The position numbers were made by a program, and so were the translations under genes. A stretch of DNA of 64,000 nucleotides from Zoogloeaceae bacterium (lineage in GTDB: Bacteria > Pseudomonadota > Gammaproteobacteria > Burkholderiales > Rhodocyclaceae): contig JACKLZ010000002.1 in the NCBI GenBank assembly GCA_024235675.1, forward strand, positions 62,001 through 126,000. The letters are read 5' to 3'. Under the pieces are notes generated by a model. That model ran no database searches. It was not told the origin of the DNA and worked only from the letters and a program-made list of their open reading frames with translations. How positions within the stretch are numbered: position 1 is the stretch's first letter; every line of letters begins with the position of its first letter. This document shows, one piece after another, positions 44,556 through 53,449 of the stretch.

Positions 44556-44630
44556 GTAGGGTGGTCAGCTTTGCTGCCCACCAAACAACATTTGTCGTGA
44601 GGCACGATGGTGGGCGGCAAGCCACCCTCC
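44556..44630. repeat. Interspersed repeat with GTAGGGTGG / CCACCCT ends
   Basis: About 75 bp bounded by AGGGTGG and CCACCCT, with an inner pair TGCCCACCA / TGGTGGGCG. It is a second type of intergenic hairpin repeat lying next to the first. No coding sequence is seen in either. Confidence 0.65.
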
Positions 44631-44840
44631 CTGCGAAGTGACGCCTTTGCGTCTCCGGTGAGGCCGTGGCAACACCGCGCCAGAGAGCCCGCCCACTATC
44701 CGACCCGCCACAAACAAGGCCAGGGAATATCCCGCGCTCCGCTGATGTTCTATACCTGAATGGCAATTCCATTCGCGCAACGGCCGCACACTGCCGTTGC
44801 CGGCTGCGCGCGGGCATGGCGCGCCAACCGGGAGATGAGC

Positions 44841-45466
44841 ATGAACCACAAGACCACACTGCCACTGCTGGCACGGTATTGATGTCCGGCTGCAGCACGA
44901 TGGGCGGGCACGGCGGGATGAGCTTTTTTGTCACCAGCGCCGGGCCGGGTCAAGGGGCGAACCTGGGCGGTTTGTCGGGCGCAGATGCGCATTTCCAAAA
45001 ACTCGCCACGGCCGCCGGTGCGGGCGGAAAAACCTGGCATGCCTATCTGAGCAGCACCGGCGTGAATGCGCGTGACCGCATCGGCAAGGGCCCATGGGTG
45101 AATGCCAGGGGCGATCAGATTGCGAGCAGTGTGGCCGACCTGCATGGCGATCAGAATGGACTGACCAAGCAGACCGCGCTGACCGAAACCGGCGAAGTCA
45201 TCAACGGCCGGGGCGATAAACCCAATCGCCACGACATCCTGACCGGCTCGAACCCGGACGGCACCCTGGCCGCGGGCAAAACCTGTAGCGACTGGACAAG
45301 CAGCGGCGCCGGCAGCGCCATCGTCGGGCATCACGACCGAATGGGCCTGAAGGACGACGCGCCGTCAAAGTCGTGGAACAGCTCACACGGCTCGCGCAGT
45401 TGCGGGCAGAGCGACCTGCAGGGCACGGGCGGCGACGGCCTGGTGTACTGCTTTGCGGTGAACTAG
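44841..45466 (+). pseudogene. DUF1554/endostatin-like lipoprotein with frameshifted signal peptide
   Basis: The domain (about 185 residues from 44906) matches the lectin-like DUF1554 pattern: FFVTSAGPGQGANLGGLSGADAHFQKLA, WHAYLSSTGVNARDR and paired cysteines. A GGGAGATGAGC ribosome-binding site precedes ATG 44841, whose frame encodes a signal peptide (MNHKTTLPLLA) but stops at TGA 44880. The +1 frame then gives a lipobox, LMSGCSTMGG, and runs to the stop at 45466. One missing or extra base near 44872 would join them. Alternatives: a real frameshift, a sequencing error, or a start at ATG 44882 without a signal. Confidence 0.7.
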
Positions 45467-45517
45467 ACACCCCGCGCCGGGCAGACGGAAGACCCGCTGC
45501 CCAAACGCAGACCAAGC

Positions 45518-45548
45518 CCATGCCGAGTTGATCGGCATGGTTTTTTTT
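45518..45548 (+). terminator. Rho-independent terminator
   Basis: CCATGCCGA-GTTGA-TCGGCATGG followed by eight T residues, 50 bp after the lipoprotein gene. Confidence 0.93.
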
Positions 45549-45910
45549 GCGCGCTTCGATCGCGATGGCGGAGCGGATGGAGTCGATTCGTGTTTGACCG
45601 CACAAGAACGCCATCGCGCCGATCGCCGCCAGAACTTCCCGACCACCGTCCTCTCCTGAGTCGCGACCGGCCGTGATGCCGGGCGAAGCGTACGAGCCGC
45701 AGCGCCTGCAGCACGGGTGCTTGCCTTGCTTCAATCCTGGCCACAGGCCGGCAATCCGTCCGCGGCCCCTGTACGCGGCGTGCCGCCCCCATTTTTTCCG
45801 CGCACTGCGCCGCAGACAGTCTGGGGGGGCTGATTGCCATCAGACGCCTAGCGGCGACAGCCTCGGCAACGCAGCAAGGCGTGAGGCAAAGCGTGGCATC
45901 ACCAGCTGAG
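45549..45910. other. Intergenic region, no gene recognised
   Basis: About 360 bp between the terminator and the next promoter. Short open frames on both strands show no recognisable motif. The leading half could hold remnants of older genes. Confidence 0.4.
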
Positions 45911-45960
45911 TTGTCATACCAATAAATAGATATTGACATCACTTGTCAAACAACTACACT
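45911..45960 (+). promoter_or_regulatory. Promoter and GntR-type operator of the RraA-TctCBA cluster
   Basis: TTGACA (45933-45938) and TACACT (45955-45960) with 16-bp spacing form a good sigma70 pair. TTGTCATACCA (45911-45921) fits the FadR-subfamily consensus TNGTNNNACNA, and TTGACATCACTTGTCAA (45933-45949) is a perfect inverted repeat over the -35. The GntR regulator at 51780 in the same cluster is the obvious candidate ligand-responsive repressor; this is inferred. Confidence 0.6.
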
Positions 45961-46111
45961 ACCGATCAACCAAGCAGAACCACCAACTCAACGCGGTGCA
46001 CTCGAACACGCATCACTTAAATAGGCAGCAACACGGAATGCTCGCCGGCTCGTTGGGGAGAGCAGTCAAACCCGGTCACCCAAACTTCCAATCCGCACCA
46101 AGGAGAATTTA

Positions 46112-46834
46112 ATGAGCACCACTTGCGAGTTCGAAAAACTCAAGGATTCAACAAAGGAACTTCTTCAGCTTGTCTCAACGGCAACGCTGCACACGGCATT
46201 GTTCAAAAAGGGTTTTCGCAACACCTATATCCAGGGCGTGAGCCGGATCAACAATGCAAAGCTCAAGATGGTCGGTCAGGCATTTACCTTGCGGTACATC
46301 CCGGCACGCGAGGATGTCGACACCGTCGCGGCGTTCAGAGACCCTCAGCACCCGCAACGCGTCGCTGTCGAAACCGTCCCGGCGGGAATGATCCTGGTCA
46401 ATGACTGCCGGCAGGACGCAAGCGCGGCCTCGGCAGGCAGCATCCTGCTGACTCGCCTGCAGTACCGCCAGTGCGCGGGTTTCGTTTCCGATGCGGGAAT
46501 CCGGGACTCCGACGACGCCGCCGACATGGCACTGCCCATTTTCTGCGCCAAACCGAGCGCACCGACCAATCTGACCAAGCACCACGGGGTCGACATTCAA
46601 GTGCCCATCGGCTGTGGCGGTGTCGCGGTCAATCCGGGTGACGTGCTTGTCGGCGACGGCGACGGCGTCATCGTGATTCCGCTTGAAATCGTGGATGAAA
46701 TCGCAAACGAGGCGATTGCAATGGAGCGCTTCGAAAGCTACGTCCTGACCAAGGTGGGATCGGGTAGCCGCGTGATCGGGCTTTACCCGCCGAACGAAGA
46801 AGCGCTGGAAGAGTACAACAAGCTCAGCCAGTAA
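46112..46834 (+). CDS. RraA-family aldolase or lyase-like protein
   Basis: A 240-residue long-form RraA family protein. It has LVSTATLHTALFKKGFRN, then QAFTLRYIPAREDVD, AGFVSDAGIRDSDD (Arg-Asp pair used by HMG/CHA aldolases) and GCGGVAVNPGDVLVGDGDGVIVIP. Catabolic RraA homologues cleave 4-hydroxy-4-methyl-2-oxoglutarate or related 2-oxo acids, or act as lyases in sugar-acid routes. The neighbours (TctCBA uptake, semialdehyde dehydrogenase, GntR) make a catabolic role far more likely than RNase E control. GGAG lies before the ATG. The substrate is unknown. Confidence 0.88.
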   Translation: MSTTCEFEKLKDSTKELLQLVSTATLHTALFKKGFRNTYIQGVSRINNAKLKMVGQAFTLRYIPAREDVDTVAAFRDPQHPQRVAVETVPAGMILVNDCRQDASAASAGSILLTRLQYRQCAGFVSDAGIRDSDDAADMALPIFCAKPSAPTNLTKHHGVDIQVPIGCGGVAVNPGDVLVGDGDGVIVIPLEIVDEIANEAIAMERFESYVLTKVGSGSRVIGLYPPNEEALEEYNKLSQ

Positions 46835-46956
46835 CCGGCCACGAGCGCGACGCTCACCTACTCCCCATGGAGGCAGTACCAGTAAAGACACCCCCAGCAA
46901 TATTCAGCATCTGAATAAAACACATTGAAAGACATTCTCACTCTTGAGGAGACACC

Positions 46957-47922
46957 ATGTTCATCAAATCACTGAAGTCGAAAATCATCCTCGCCGCAGG
47001 GCTTTGCGTCGTTGCCGCATCGGCTGCCGCCGCTGACTTTCCGTCGCGCGACATCCGCCTGATCGTGCCATGGCCGGCCGGTGGTGGCGCCGATGGCATT
47101 TCGCGCAAGATCAGCCAGATCGCAGAGAAGAGCCTCGGACAGTCCATCTACGTCGAGAACATTGGCGGCGCAGTCACGGCCACCGGCCTGATGCAGATGA
47201 CCAAGGCACGGCCCGATGGACACACCATCGGCGTGCTGACCTACGACAGCATCATCACCCTGCCGCGCGGCAAGATGGTGCCGGGCTACTCGCTCGAAAA
47301 GATGACCCCGATTGCGCGCATCACCAAAGAAGCCGATGCCATCGTGGTGTCCAAGCACTCGGGTTTCAAGAGCTTTGACGAGCTGGTCAGCGCCGCCAAG
47401 GCAAAGCCCAACACCGTGCGTATCGGCGTGGCGCCGAAGGGTTCCGGCCCCTACCTCGCAGTCCGTCGTCTGGAAAAAATGCTGAACGTCACGTTTAACG
47501 TGATCAGCTATGCCGGTTCGTCGAGCGCTGAAGCCGAGGCGCTGCTCTCCGGTGAGCTGGATGCTGCAATTTCAAGCCTGGGCGACTTCAACGGCATCAT
47601 CTCCTCCGGCGATGCGCTGGGCGTGGTGGAGCTTTCTTCCGAGCAGAATCCGTCCTACCCCAAAGTCCCGCCCATCAGCACCTTTGGGCATGACCTGGAA
47701 ACAGGCAGCTTCATTCTCCTGGCTGCGCCCAAGAACACGCCGCCGGCAGTCATCGCCAAGCTCGAAGGCGCGTTCAAGACAGCCTTTGACAACCCGGAAT
47801 TCCAGACATGGCTCGGCACCGTCGGTGTGACACCGAGCTGGGTGGGCGCCGATGGCGTACAGAAATGGATCGACCAACTGCAATCGACGACATTCAAAGT
47901 CATGGATGAGTTGGGCCTCTAA
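46957..47922 (+). CDS. tctC: Tripartite tricarboxylate transporter substrate-binding protein (TctC/Bug family)
   Basis: A 321-residue periplasmic receptor. Signal peptide about 1-27 (KIILAAGLCVVAASAAAA), then the Bug-family start DFPSRDIRLIVPWPAGGGADG and the conserved ENIGGAVTATG. The ligand pocket of Bug proteins binds carboxylates through water bridges, so an organic or sugar acid is expected. GAGGAG lies before the ATG. It heads the tctC-tctB-tctA transport genes. Confidence 0.95.
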   Translation: MFIKSLKSKIILAAGLCVVAASAAAADFPSRDIRLIVPWPAGGGADGISRKISQIAEKSLGQSIYVENIGGAVTATGLMQMTKARPDGHTIGVLTYDSIITLPRGKMVPGYSLEKMTPIARITKEADAIVVSKHSGFKSFDELVSAAKAKPNTVRIGVAPKGSGPYLAVRRLEKMLNVTFNVISYAGSSSAEAEALLSGELDAAISSLGDFNGIISSGDALGVVELSSEQNPSYPKVPPISTFGHDLETGSFILLAAPKNTPPAVIAKLEGAFKTAFDNPEFQTWLGTVGVTPSWVGADGVQKWIDQLQSTTFKVMDELGL

Positions 47923-47978
47923 AATCACAATCTCCATGCCCTTGGCCAGTCCAGGGGCATGGCGGAGGTTAAAACAAG

Positions 47979-48449
47979 ATGACCCCCAAGAGACAAGCCA
48001 TATTTCCGCTTTTCATTCTGATCTGTTCGATCATTTATTTGATTGAAGCCGTCAGACTCGGGCAACCCGTCACCGCAGAGGGCATTCGTCCGTCATTTGT
48101 CCCCATGGTCATTGGCGCGCTCTCATCGATATTCAGTCTGATTTTGACCCTGAAGGCGTTGGGGCAAAACGAGGTCAAGCCCCCATCTGACGAGTACGCG
48201 GCAGAAGCGGCGAAACCGCTTGTCTCGCCGGCCGTCCTGACCATCATTGCCATCTCGATCTACATCGCACTGTTTCAAATGATTGGCTACGCCCTGTCAT
48301 CACTGATTTTCGTCTTCGCGATCACGACGATTTTCTCGGAACGAAACAGGTGGCTCCACAAGCTCGCAACCTCAGCCGCTGTTGTCGCCTTCGGATACAT
48401 CGTTTTCGAGCAGCTCTTTGGCGTTCGTCTGCCGGCACTTTGGGGATAA
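47979..48449 (+). CDS. tctB: Tripartite tricarboxylate transporter small membrane subunit TctB
   Basis: A 156-residue protein with four predicted membrane segments, including PAVLTIIAISIYIALFQMIGYA and LSSLIFVFAITTIF. It stabilises or assists TctA in the sodium- or proton-driven importer. It sits 56 bp after tctC and 3 bp before tctA, the conserved gene order. GGAGG lies before the start. Confidence 0.93.
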   Translation: MTPKRQAIFPLFILICSIIYLIEAVRLGQPVTAEGIRPSFVPMVIGALSSIFSLILTLKALGQNEVKPPSDEYAAEAAKPLVSPAVLTIIAISIYIALFQMIGYALSSLIFVFAITTIFSERNRWLHKLATSAAVVAFGYIVFEQLFGVRLPALWG

Positions 48450-48452
48450 ACC

Positions 48453-49982
48453 ATGGAATTCATCATTCTTGTCGCCAGCGGCTTCGGCACGCTCCTCGAC
48501 CCGATAACGCTGGCCTACGTGGTCGGCGGCTTCCTGATTGGCACCGTGTTTGCCGCAATACCCGGGCTCACGGCCACGCTGGCGCTGGCGCTATTGCTGC
48601 CGCTCACCTACAGCCTCGACGTCACCACCGCCCTGATGGCCTGTGCCAGTATCTATATGGCCGGCATGTGTGGCGGCAGCATTACGGCAATCACGGTGAA
48701 TATCCCGGGTGCGCCTTCATCCATGATGACCGCACGCGACGGCTATCCCATGCAGCAACAGGGCAAGGGCGCCCTGGCCTTGGGCCACGCCGCTGTGGGC
48801 TCGATGCTGGGCGGCGCGTTCGGCTGCATCATCCTGATTCTGATGGCGCCGCTGGTTGCAGACCTGTCACTGCTCGTCCAGACCAGCGGGAAATTCTCCC
48901 TGCTGGCCTTCGCCATTATCGTGATCGTCATTTCCGAACGGGGAAAAGTCCTCAAGGCTGCCGTGGCCGCCTGCATCGGCATGATGCTGGCCACCATGGG
49001 CCTCGACGGCGTCGAGCCCCTGGCGCGCTTCACCTTCGGGCTCAGTGACCTGACCAGCGGCATCGATTTGATGCCCGTCATTATTGGTGCCTTTGCGATC
49101 AGCGAAATATTGACGCAGGCGAGCGATCAACAAACGGCCAGCAAAATCGTCAACGCTCTGCGTTCGGTCACGATCCGTCGGCGCGATTTCTTCCCGCCGC
49201 TTTCGCAGATCAAGGAAGTCGGCCTCGGGTGTTACATCAAGTCCAGTGTGATTGGCTACGCTGTTGGCGTGTTGCCGGGCGCAGGCGGCTCCATGGGCAG
49301 CTTCCTCGCCTACGTGGAAGCCGTTCGTACCTCAAAAAATCCTGAAAGCTTCGGCAAGGGCAACCCGCAGGGCATCGCGGCCGCCGAGACGGCAAACAAT
49401 GCGGTGTGCGGTGGCGCCCTGGTGCCGACGCTCACCTTCGGGATTCCGGGTGACCCGGTCATGGCCATCATGCTCGGCGTGCTCGTCATCAACGGCATTC
49501 AGCCCGGCCCGCAGTTGATGTCCAACCAGGCCCATCTCATTGCACCCATGCTGGCCTCGCTGCTGTTCAGCGCGGTGGTTCTCATCCCATTGACGCTGTA
49601 TCTGCTCGGCCCGTATTTCGTCAAGGTTGTCTCGATCCCCCGAGACGCACTCTACGGCACGATTGCCTTGCTCGCCGTGCTGGGCAGCTATGTGTCCACC
49701 TACTCGATGTTCCAGATGATCGTGGCACTGGTCATGGGGGTGCTCGCTTACGCCATGAGAAAGAACGATCTGCCAATCATCACGATGGTTCTGGGATTCA
49801 TTTTGGGGCCAAATCTTGAAGAATTCTTCAGGCGTTCAATGGCGATTTCGAACAACAACCCGCTGACCTTCCTCACCAACCTGGACAGTCTGTTCTTCGT
49901 CGTGCTGACCTTTGTCTTCATTTACTTCCTCTGCATCAGGAAGCCGGCAAATCCGGCAAGCCCGGCTGAAGTCAGCGAATAA
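48453..49982 (+). CDS. tctA: Tripartite tricarboxylate transporter large membrane subunit TctA
   Basis: A 509-residue permease with about 11-12 predicted segments. Family motifs: FAAIPGLTATLALALLLPLTY near the N-terminus and GGSITAITVNIPGAPSS, with the repeated counterpart GVLPGAGGSMGSFLAYVEA and GALVPTLTFGIPGDPVMAIM, typical of the two-fold TctA repeat. It works with the TctC receptor and TctB. Substrate is set mainly by TctC. Confidence 0.96.
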   Translation: MEFIILVASGFGTLLDPITLAYVVGGFLIGTVFAAIPGLTATLALALLLPLTYSLDVTTALMACASIYMAGMCGGSITAITVNIPGAPSSMMTARDGYPMQQQGKGALALGHAAVGSMLGGAFGCIILILMAPLVADLSLLVQTSGKFSLLAFAIIVIVISERGKVLKAAVAACIGMMLATMGLDGVEPLARFTFGLSDLTSGIDLMPVIIGAFAISEILTQASDQQTASKIVNALRSVTIRRRDFFPPLSQIKEVGLGCYIKSSVIGYAVGVLPGAGGSMGSFLAYVEAVRTSKNPESFGKGNPQGIAAAETANNAVCGGALVPTLTFGIPGDPVMAIMLGVLVINGIQPGPQLMSNQAHLIAPMLASLLFSAVVLIPLTLYLLGPYFVKVVSIPRDALYGTIALLAVLGSYVSTYSMFQMIVALVMGVLAYAMRKNDLPIITMVLGFILGPNLEEFFRRSMAISNNNPLTFLTNLDSLFFVVLTFVFIYFLCIRKPANPASPAEVSE

Positions 49983-50139
49983 CGGCGGTCGATTCACTCA
50001 CCCGCGAAATTCGCCGGGACATGCCTCCGAGGTGTTGAGCGGCGAAGGCCGCAGCACATCGGACTCAAACAGGATGATTCCTGATCGGCGGTCATCGAAT
50101 CGCATCAGGTCACTTTCACCACACTCGGGATAGATAATC

Positions 50140-51723
50140 ATGCAAGTAAGCGGACACTCTTTGATCGGCAGCCAGGCCGTTTCTCCGAACGGCGCGCCGA
50201 TTCGGGCCATCAACCCTGCCACAAGCACGCAAATCGACCCCGATTTCGGCGGCGGCAGCGCCAATGAAGTCGATCGTGCATGCGCACTGGCCGAAGCGGC
50301 CGCCGTGGCGTTTCGCAGCACCTCGCTCCAGACCCGTGCAAGCTTTCTGGAAACGGTCGCAAGCGAGATCGAGGCCCTCGGGGACGTGCTGATCGAACGA
50401 GCCATGCTGGAAAGCGGGCTGCCACGGGCACGCCTGGAAGGCGAACGTGGGCGGACCTGCGGCCAGTTGCGCTTGTTCGCATCGGTGGTACGTTCGGGCG
50501 AGTGGCTGGATGTACGCATCGATCCGGCCCTGCCCGAACGGCAGCCCCTGCCCCGCCTGGATCTGCGCCTGCAGAATATTGCCGTCGGTCCGGTCGCGGT
50601 GTTCGGCGCCAGCAACTTTCCTCTGGCATTCAGCGTCGCCGGCGGCGACACCGCCTCGGCATTTGCCGCAGGCTGCCCTGTGGTCGTCAAAGCCCACTCG
50701 GCACACCCGGGCACATCCGAACTGGTGGGTCGTGCGGTACAGGCGGCGGTATCCAAGTGCGCACTGCCGGAAGGCGTGTTCTCGCTGCTGTTCGGTTCAG
50801 GCAATGACCTGGGCACCGCGCTGGTCAAGGATCCGCGTATCAAGGCGGTGGGCTTCACCGGCTCCCGCAGCGGTGGCACGGCGCTGATGAAGATCGCCCA
50901 GGCACGGCCGCAGCCCATTCCGGTATATGCCGAAATGAGCAGCATCAACCCGGTCTTCCTGTTCCCCGATGCACTCCAGCACCGTGGCACAGCCCTCGCA
51001 GAAGCCTTTGTTGCATCCCTGTCGATGGGCGCCGGGCAGTTCTGCACCAATCCCGGCCTGGTCATCGCCGTGCGCGGCGCGGCGCTGGACGGCTTCGTCG
51101 AGGCGGCCGCCCAGGCCGTCGCCAAAGTTGGCGCTCAGACGATGCTCTCGCCGGGCATTCATGCAGCGTATGCCGACGGCGTGAGCGCGCTCGCTGGCCA
51201 CGCCAAGGTTCGCCAGGCAGGCAAAGGGGTGGCGGCCGAGGGCGCCTGCCAATGCCAGGCCACGGTGTTCGTCACCTCGGCGTCGGACTTTCTGAGTGAC
51301 GAGGCCTTGCAGGGCGAGGTCTTCGGCGCTGCATCCCTGGTCGTGGCATGTGAAGACTGGGCGGAAGTGACGCGTGTCGCACAATCGCTGGAGGGTCAAT
51401 TGACCGCCACGCTGCTGATGGACGACGGCGACCTGGAGAAAGCCGCGCAACTGCTGCCAACCCTTGAAGAAAAGGCCGGACGACTGCTGGCCAACAGTTG
51501 GCCGACGGGGGTCGAAGTCTGCCACGCGATGGTGCACGGCGGCCCCTTCCCGGCAACCTCTGACGCCCGCACGACCTCGGTGGGCTCGTCGGCGATCCAG
51601 CGCTTCCTGCGCCCGGTGTGCTATCAGAACCTGCCGCAAGCACTCTTGCCAGAATCCCTCCGCGACGGTAATCCGTCCGGGGTATCCCGACTGGTGGACG
51701 GCAAGCGAATCGCGCAGGCCTGA
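50140..51723 (+). CDS. Aldehyde dehydrogenase, alpha-ketoglutaric semialdehyde (2,5-dioxovalerate) type
   Basis: A 527-residue NAD(P)-dependent aldehyde dehydrogenase. The cofactor/catalytic motifs are VFGASNFPLAFSVAGGDTASA, GFTGSRSGG, the glutamate in VYAEMSSINPVF and the nucleophile cysteine in GAGQFCTNPGLV near residue 302. Sequence pattern and length match the 2,5-dioxovalerate dehydrogenase group that ends C5/C6 sugar-acid and hydroxyproline pathways at 2-oxoglutarate. It follows tctA by 157 bp, which contains a small inverted repeat (CAGGA-TGAT-TCCTG, 50069-50082). The preceding pathway enzyme is not in the window unless it is the RraA homologue. Confidence 0.93.
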   Translation: MQVSGHSLIGSQAVSPNGAPIRAINPATSTQIDPDFGGGSANEVDRACALAEAAAVAFRSTSLQTRASFLETVASEIEALGDVLIERAMLESGLPRARLEGERGRTCGQLRLFASVVRSGEWLDVRIDPALPERQPLPRLDLRLQNIAVGPVAVFGASNFPLAFSVAGGDTASAFAAGCPVVVKAHSAHPGTSELVGRAVQAAVSKCALPEGVFSLLFGSGNDLGTALVKDPRIKAVGFTGSRSGGTALMKIAQARPQPIPVYAEMSSINPVFLFPDALQHRGTALAEAFVASLSMGAGQFCTNPGLVIAVRGAALDGFVEAAAQAVAKVGAQTMLSPGIHAAYADGVSALAGHAKVRQAGKGVAAEGACQCQATVFVTSASDFLSDEALQGEVFGAASLVVACEDWAEVTRVAQSLEGQLTATLLMDDGDLEKAAQLLPTLEEKAGRLLANSWPTGVEVCHAMVHGGPFPATSDARTTSVGSSAIQRFLRPVCYQNLPQALLPESLRDGNPSGVSRLVDGKRIAQA

Positions 51724-51779
51724 GGAAAGGTATAGTTCCCTGATTCATCCACTTAACGTCATAGGGCACAACCGTCACC

Positions 51780-52559
51780 ATGGCACGCCGTAAAGCAGCT
51801 GAATCATCCGCAAGCCCGGAACTGTCCCCGTCGGAGGTCTCCGCCGGGGACCGCTTGCAGGCCGCCGGCCCGCATGACCGCCTATCCGATCAGCTCTACG
51901 GCAAGGTCTTCGAAGAAATCACCTCGGGCCGCGTCAAGGTGGGCGAGCAACTGCCATCCGAAGTCGAGATTTCCGAGCGCTTCGGCGTCTCCCGGCCCGT
52001 CGTGCGGGAGGCGCTGTTGCGGCTGCGCGTGGACGGGCTCATCACCTCGCACCAGGGCCGGGGCACCTTTGTCAGCCATCAACCGGCGCCACGCATCAAG
52101 ACCTTCGCCAAGGCGCAGGACATCGCCTCTTACCTGCGTTGTCAGGAAGCGCGCATCACGCTGGAAGGCGACACGGCCCGACTCGCGGCCGAGCGCCACA
52201 CAGACGAACAGTTCGAAGCCATCCTTGCCGCCCACGACGCCTTTGCCGAGGGGGTACACAGTGGCAAGCTGGAGCCCGCCGCGGACCTCGATTTTCATGG
52301 CCTGATTGCCGAAGCCAGCGGCAATGAGTTCTATTCCAGCCTGCTCGAGAGCATTCACGAGGCCATGACCGGCCTGATGCGGCTCACCCTCGGCCTGACC
52401 CGCACGGCGTCCAAAAAGCGCGCGTTGACCGTACTGGGCGAGCACGCAGCCATCGTTGAAGCAATCCGCGCCCGCGAGGGCGAAGAGGCGCGCGTCGCGA
52501 TGCAGTTTCATCTCGGGCAGGCACGCCGTCGCCTGATTGACGGGCGCAGCAACAAGTAG
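51780..52559 (+). CDS. GntR-family regulator, FadR subfamily
   Basis: A 259-residue DNA-binding regulator. The winged helix (about residues 35-100) has LPSEVEISERFGVSRPVVREALLRLRVDGL and the wing GRGTFVS. The C-terminal FCD domain has the metal-ligand pattern (LDFHGLIAEASGNEF with Asp and His, and EHAAIVEAI with His). FCD proteins sense organic acids. It is the last gene of the cluster; a FadR-type operator-like sequence is found at 45911. The first about 30 residues are variable and could be omitted. Confidence 0.93.
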   Translation: MARRKAAESSASPELSPSEVSAGDRLQAAGPHDRLSDQLYGKVFEEITSGRVKVGEQLPSEVEISERFGVSRPVVREALLRLRVDGLITSHQGRGTFVSHQPAPRIKTFAKAQDIASYLRCQEARITLEGDTARLAAERHTDEQFEAILAAHDAFAEGVHSGKLEPAADLDFHGLIAEASGNEFYSSLLESIHEAMTGLMRLTLGLTRTASKKRALTVLGEHAAIVEAIRAREGEEARVAMQFHLGQARRRLIDGRSNK

Positions 52560-52610
52560 CCTATCGATGTGCGGATGCGGTCAAAGCGCCGTCATCCGCG
52601 AGGTCAGTCC

Positions 52611-53420
52611 TCACCACTCAATCCGCTCGATCTGCCCCAGCGAGCGCCCCAGAAAGCGCTCGCCGATGGTTTGAAAGCGCAGCGGAATGTCGGTCACGCA
52701 GAACTGCGCGGCAGAGTGTTGTTCGCCCGTGTTGGCCAGATTCAGCCGGGCGAGTGTCTGCGCGGCCTGCTCGGCAACGGTGATGGCCGAGTCGACGAGG
52801 CGCACATCCCGGCCGACCACATCCATCAGCAGCGGTTTGAGCAGCGGGTAATGCGTGCAGCCGAGCACCAGCGAATCGACATGCTCGGCCAGCACCGGCT
52901 TGAGGTATTCGAGCGCGGTCATGCGGGTGACCGGGTGGTCAAGCCAGCCCTCCTCCACCAGCGGCACGAACAGCGGGCAGGCTTGCGAGTAGACGCGCAC
53001 GCTGGGGTCGAGCGCGTGCATGCGGCGGGCGTAGGCGTTGGAGTTGATGGTGGTCGGCGTGCCGATGACGCCAATGGCGCGGCCACGCGAGCCGGCCACC
53101 GCGGCTTGGGCGCCGGCCTCGATCACGTCCAGCACCGGCACACCACCGGCCTTGGCGCGCACCACGTCGCCAGCGACCGCCGCCATGGTGTTGCAGGCAA
53201 CGATCAGCATTTTGACGCCGCGCGCCATCAGGAAATCGGTGATCTGCCCGGTGTAGTGACCAATGGTGGCGACCGACTTGATGCCGTAGGGCACGCGGGC
53301 GGTGTCGCCGAAGTACACGATGTTCTCAAGCGGCAGGCGCTCCATGAGCGCACGCACCACGGTCAGCCCGCCGACGCCGGAATCGAACACACCAATGGGC
53401 AGGGAGCGGTCAGCAGGCAT
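52611..53420 (-). CDS. murI: Glutamate racemase
   Basis: Converts L- to D-glutamate for peptidoglycan. Both catalytic cysteines are seen: VACNTMAA near residue 76 and LGCTHYPLL near 188. The start IGVFDSGVGGLTVV holds the conserved Asp-Ser pair; 269 residues is normal. It is convergent with the GntR gene and 29 bp downstream of queG in the same direction. Confidence 0.97.
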   Translation of the reverse strand: MPADRSLPIGVFDSGVGGLTVVRALMERLPLENIVYFGDTARVPYGIKSVATIGHYTGQITDFLMARGVKMLIVACNTMAAVAGDVVRAKAGGVPVLDVIEAGAQAAVAGSRGRAIGVIGTPTTINSNAYARRMHALDPSVRVYSQACPLFVPLVEEGWLDHPVTRMTALEYLKPVLAEHVDSLVLGCTHYPLLKPLLMDVVGRDVRLVDSAITVAEQAAQTLARLNLANTGEQHSAAQFCVTDIPLRFQTIGERFLGRSLGQIERIEW

Positions 53421-53449
53421 GGTAAGCGGTGCGCAAAAAAGCCGCCATT

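Noticed and set aside
45463..45942. 159-codon minus-strand open frame after the lipoprotein gene
   Set aside because: It crosses the strong terminator at 45518-45548, is Arg-rich and shows no domain.
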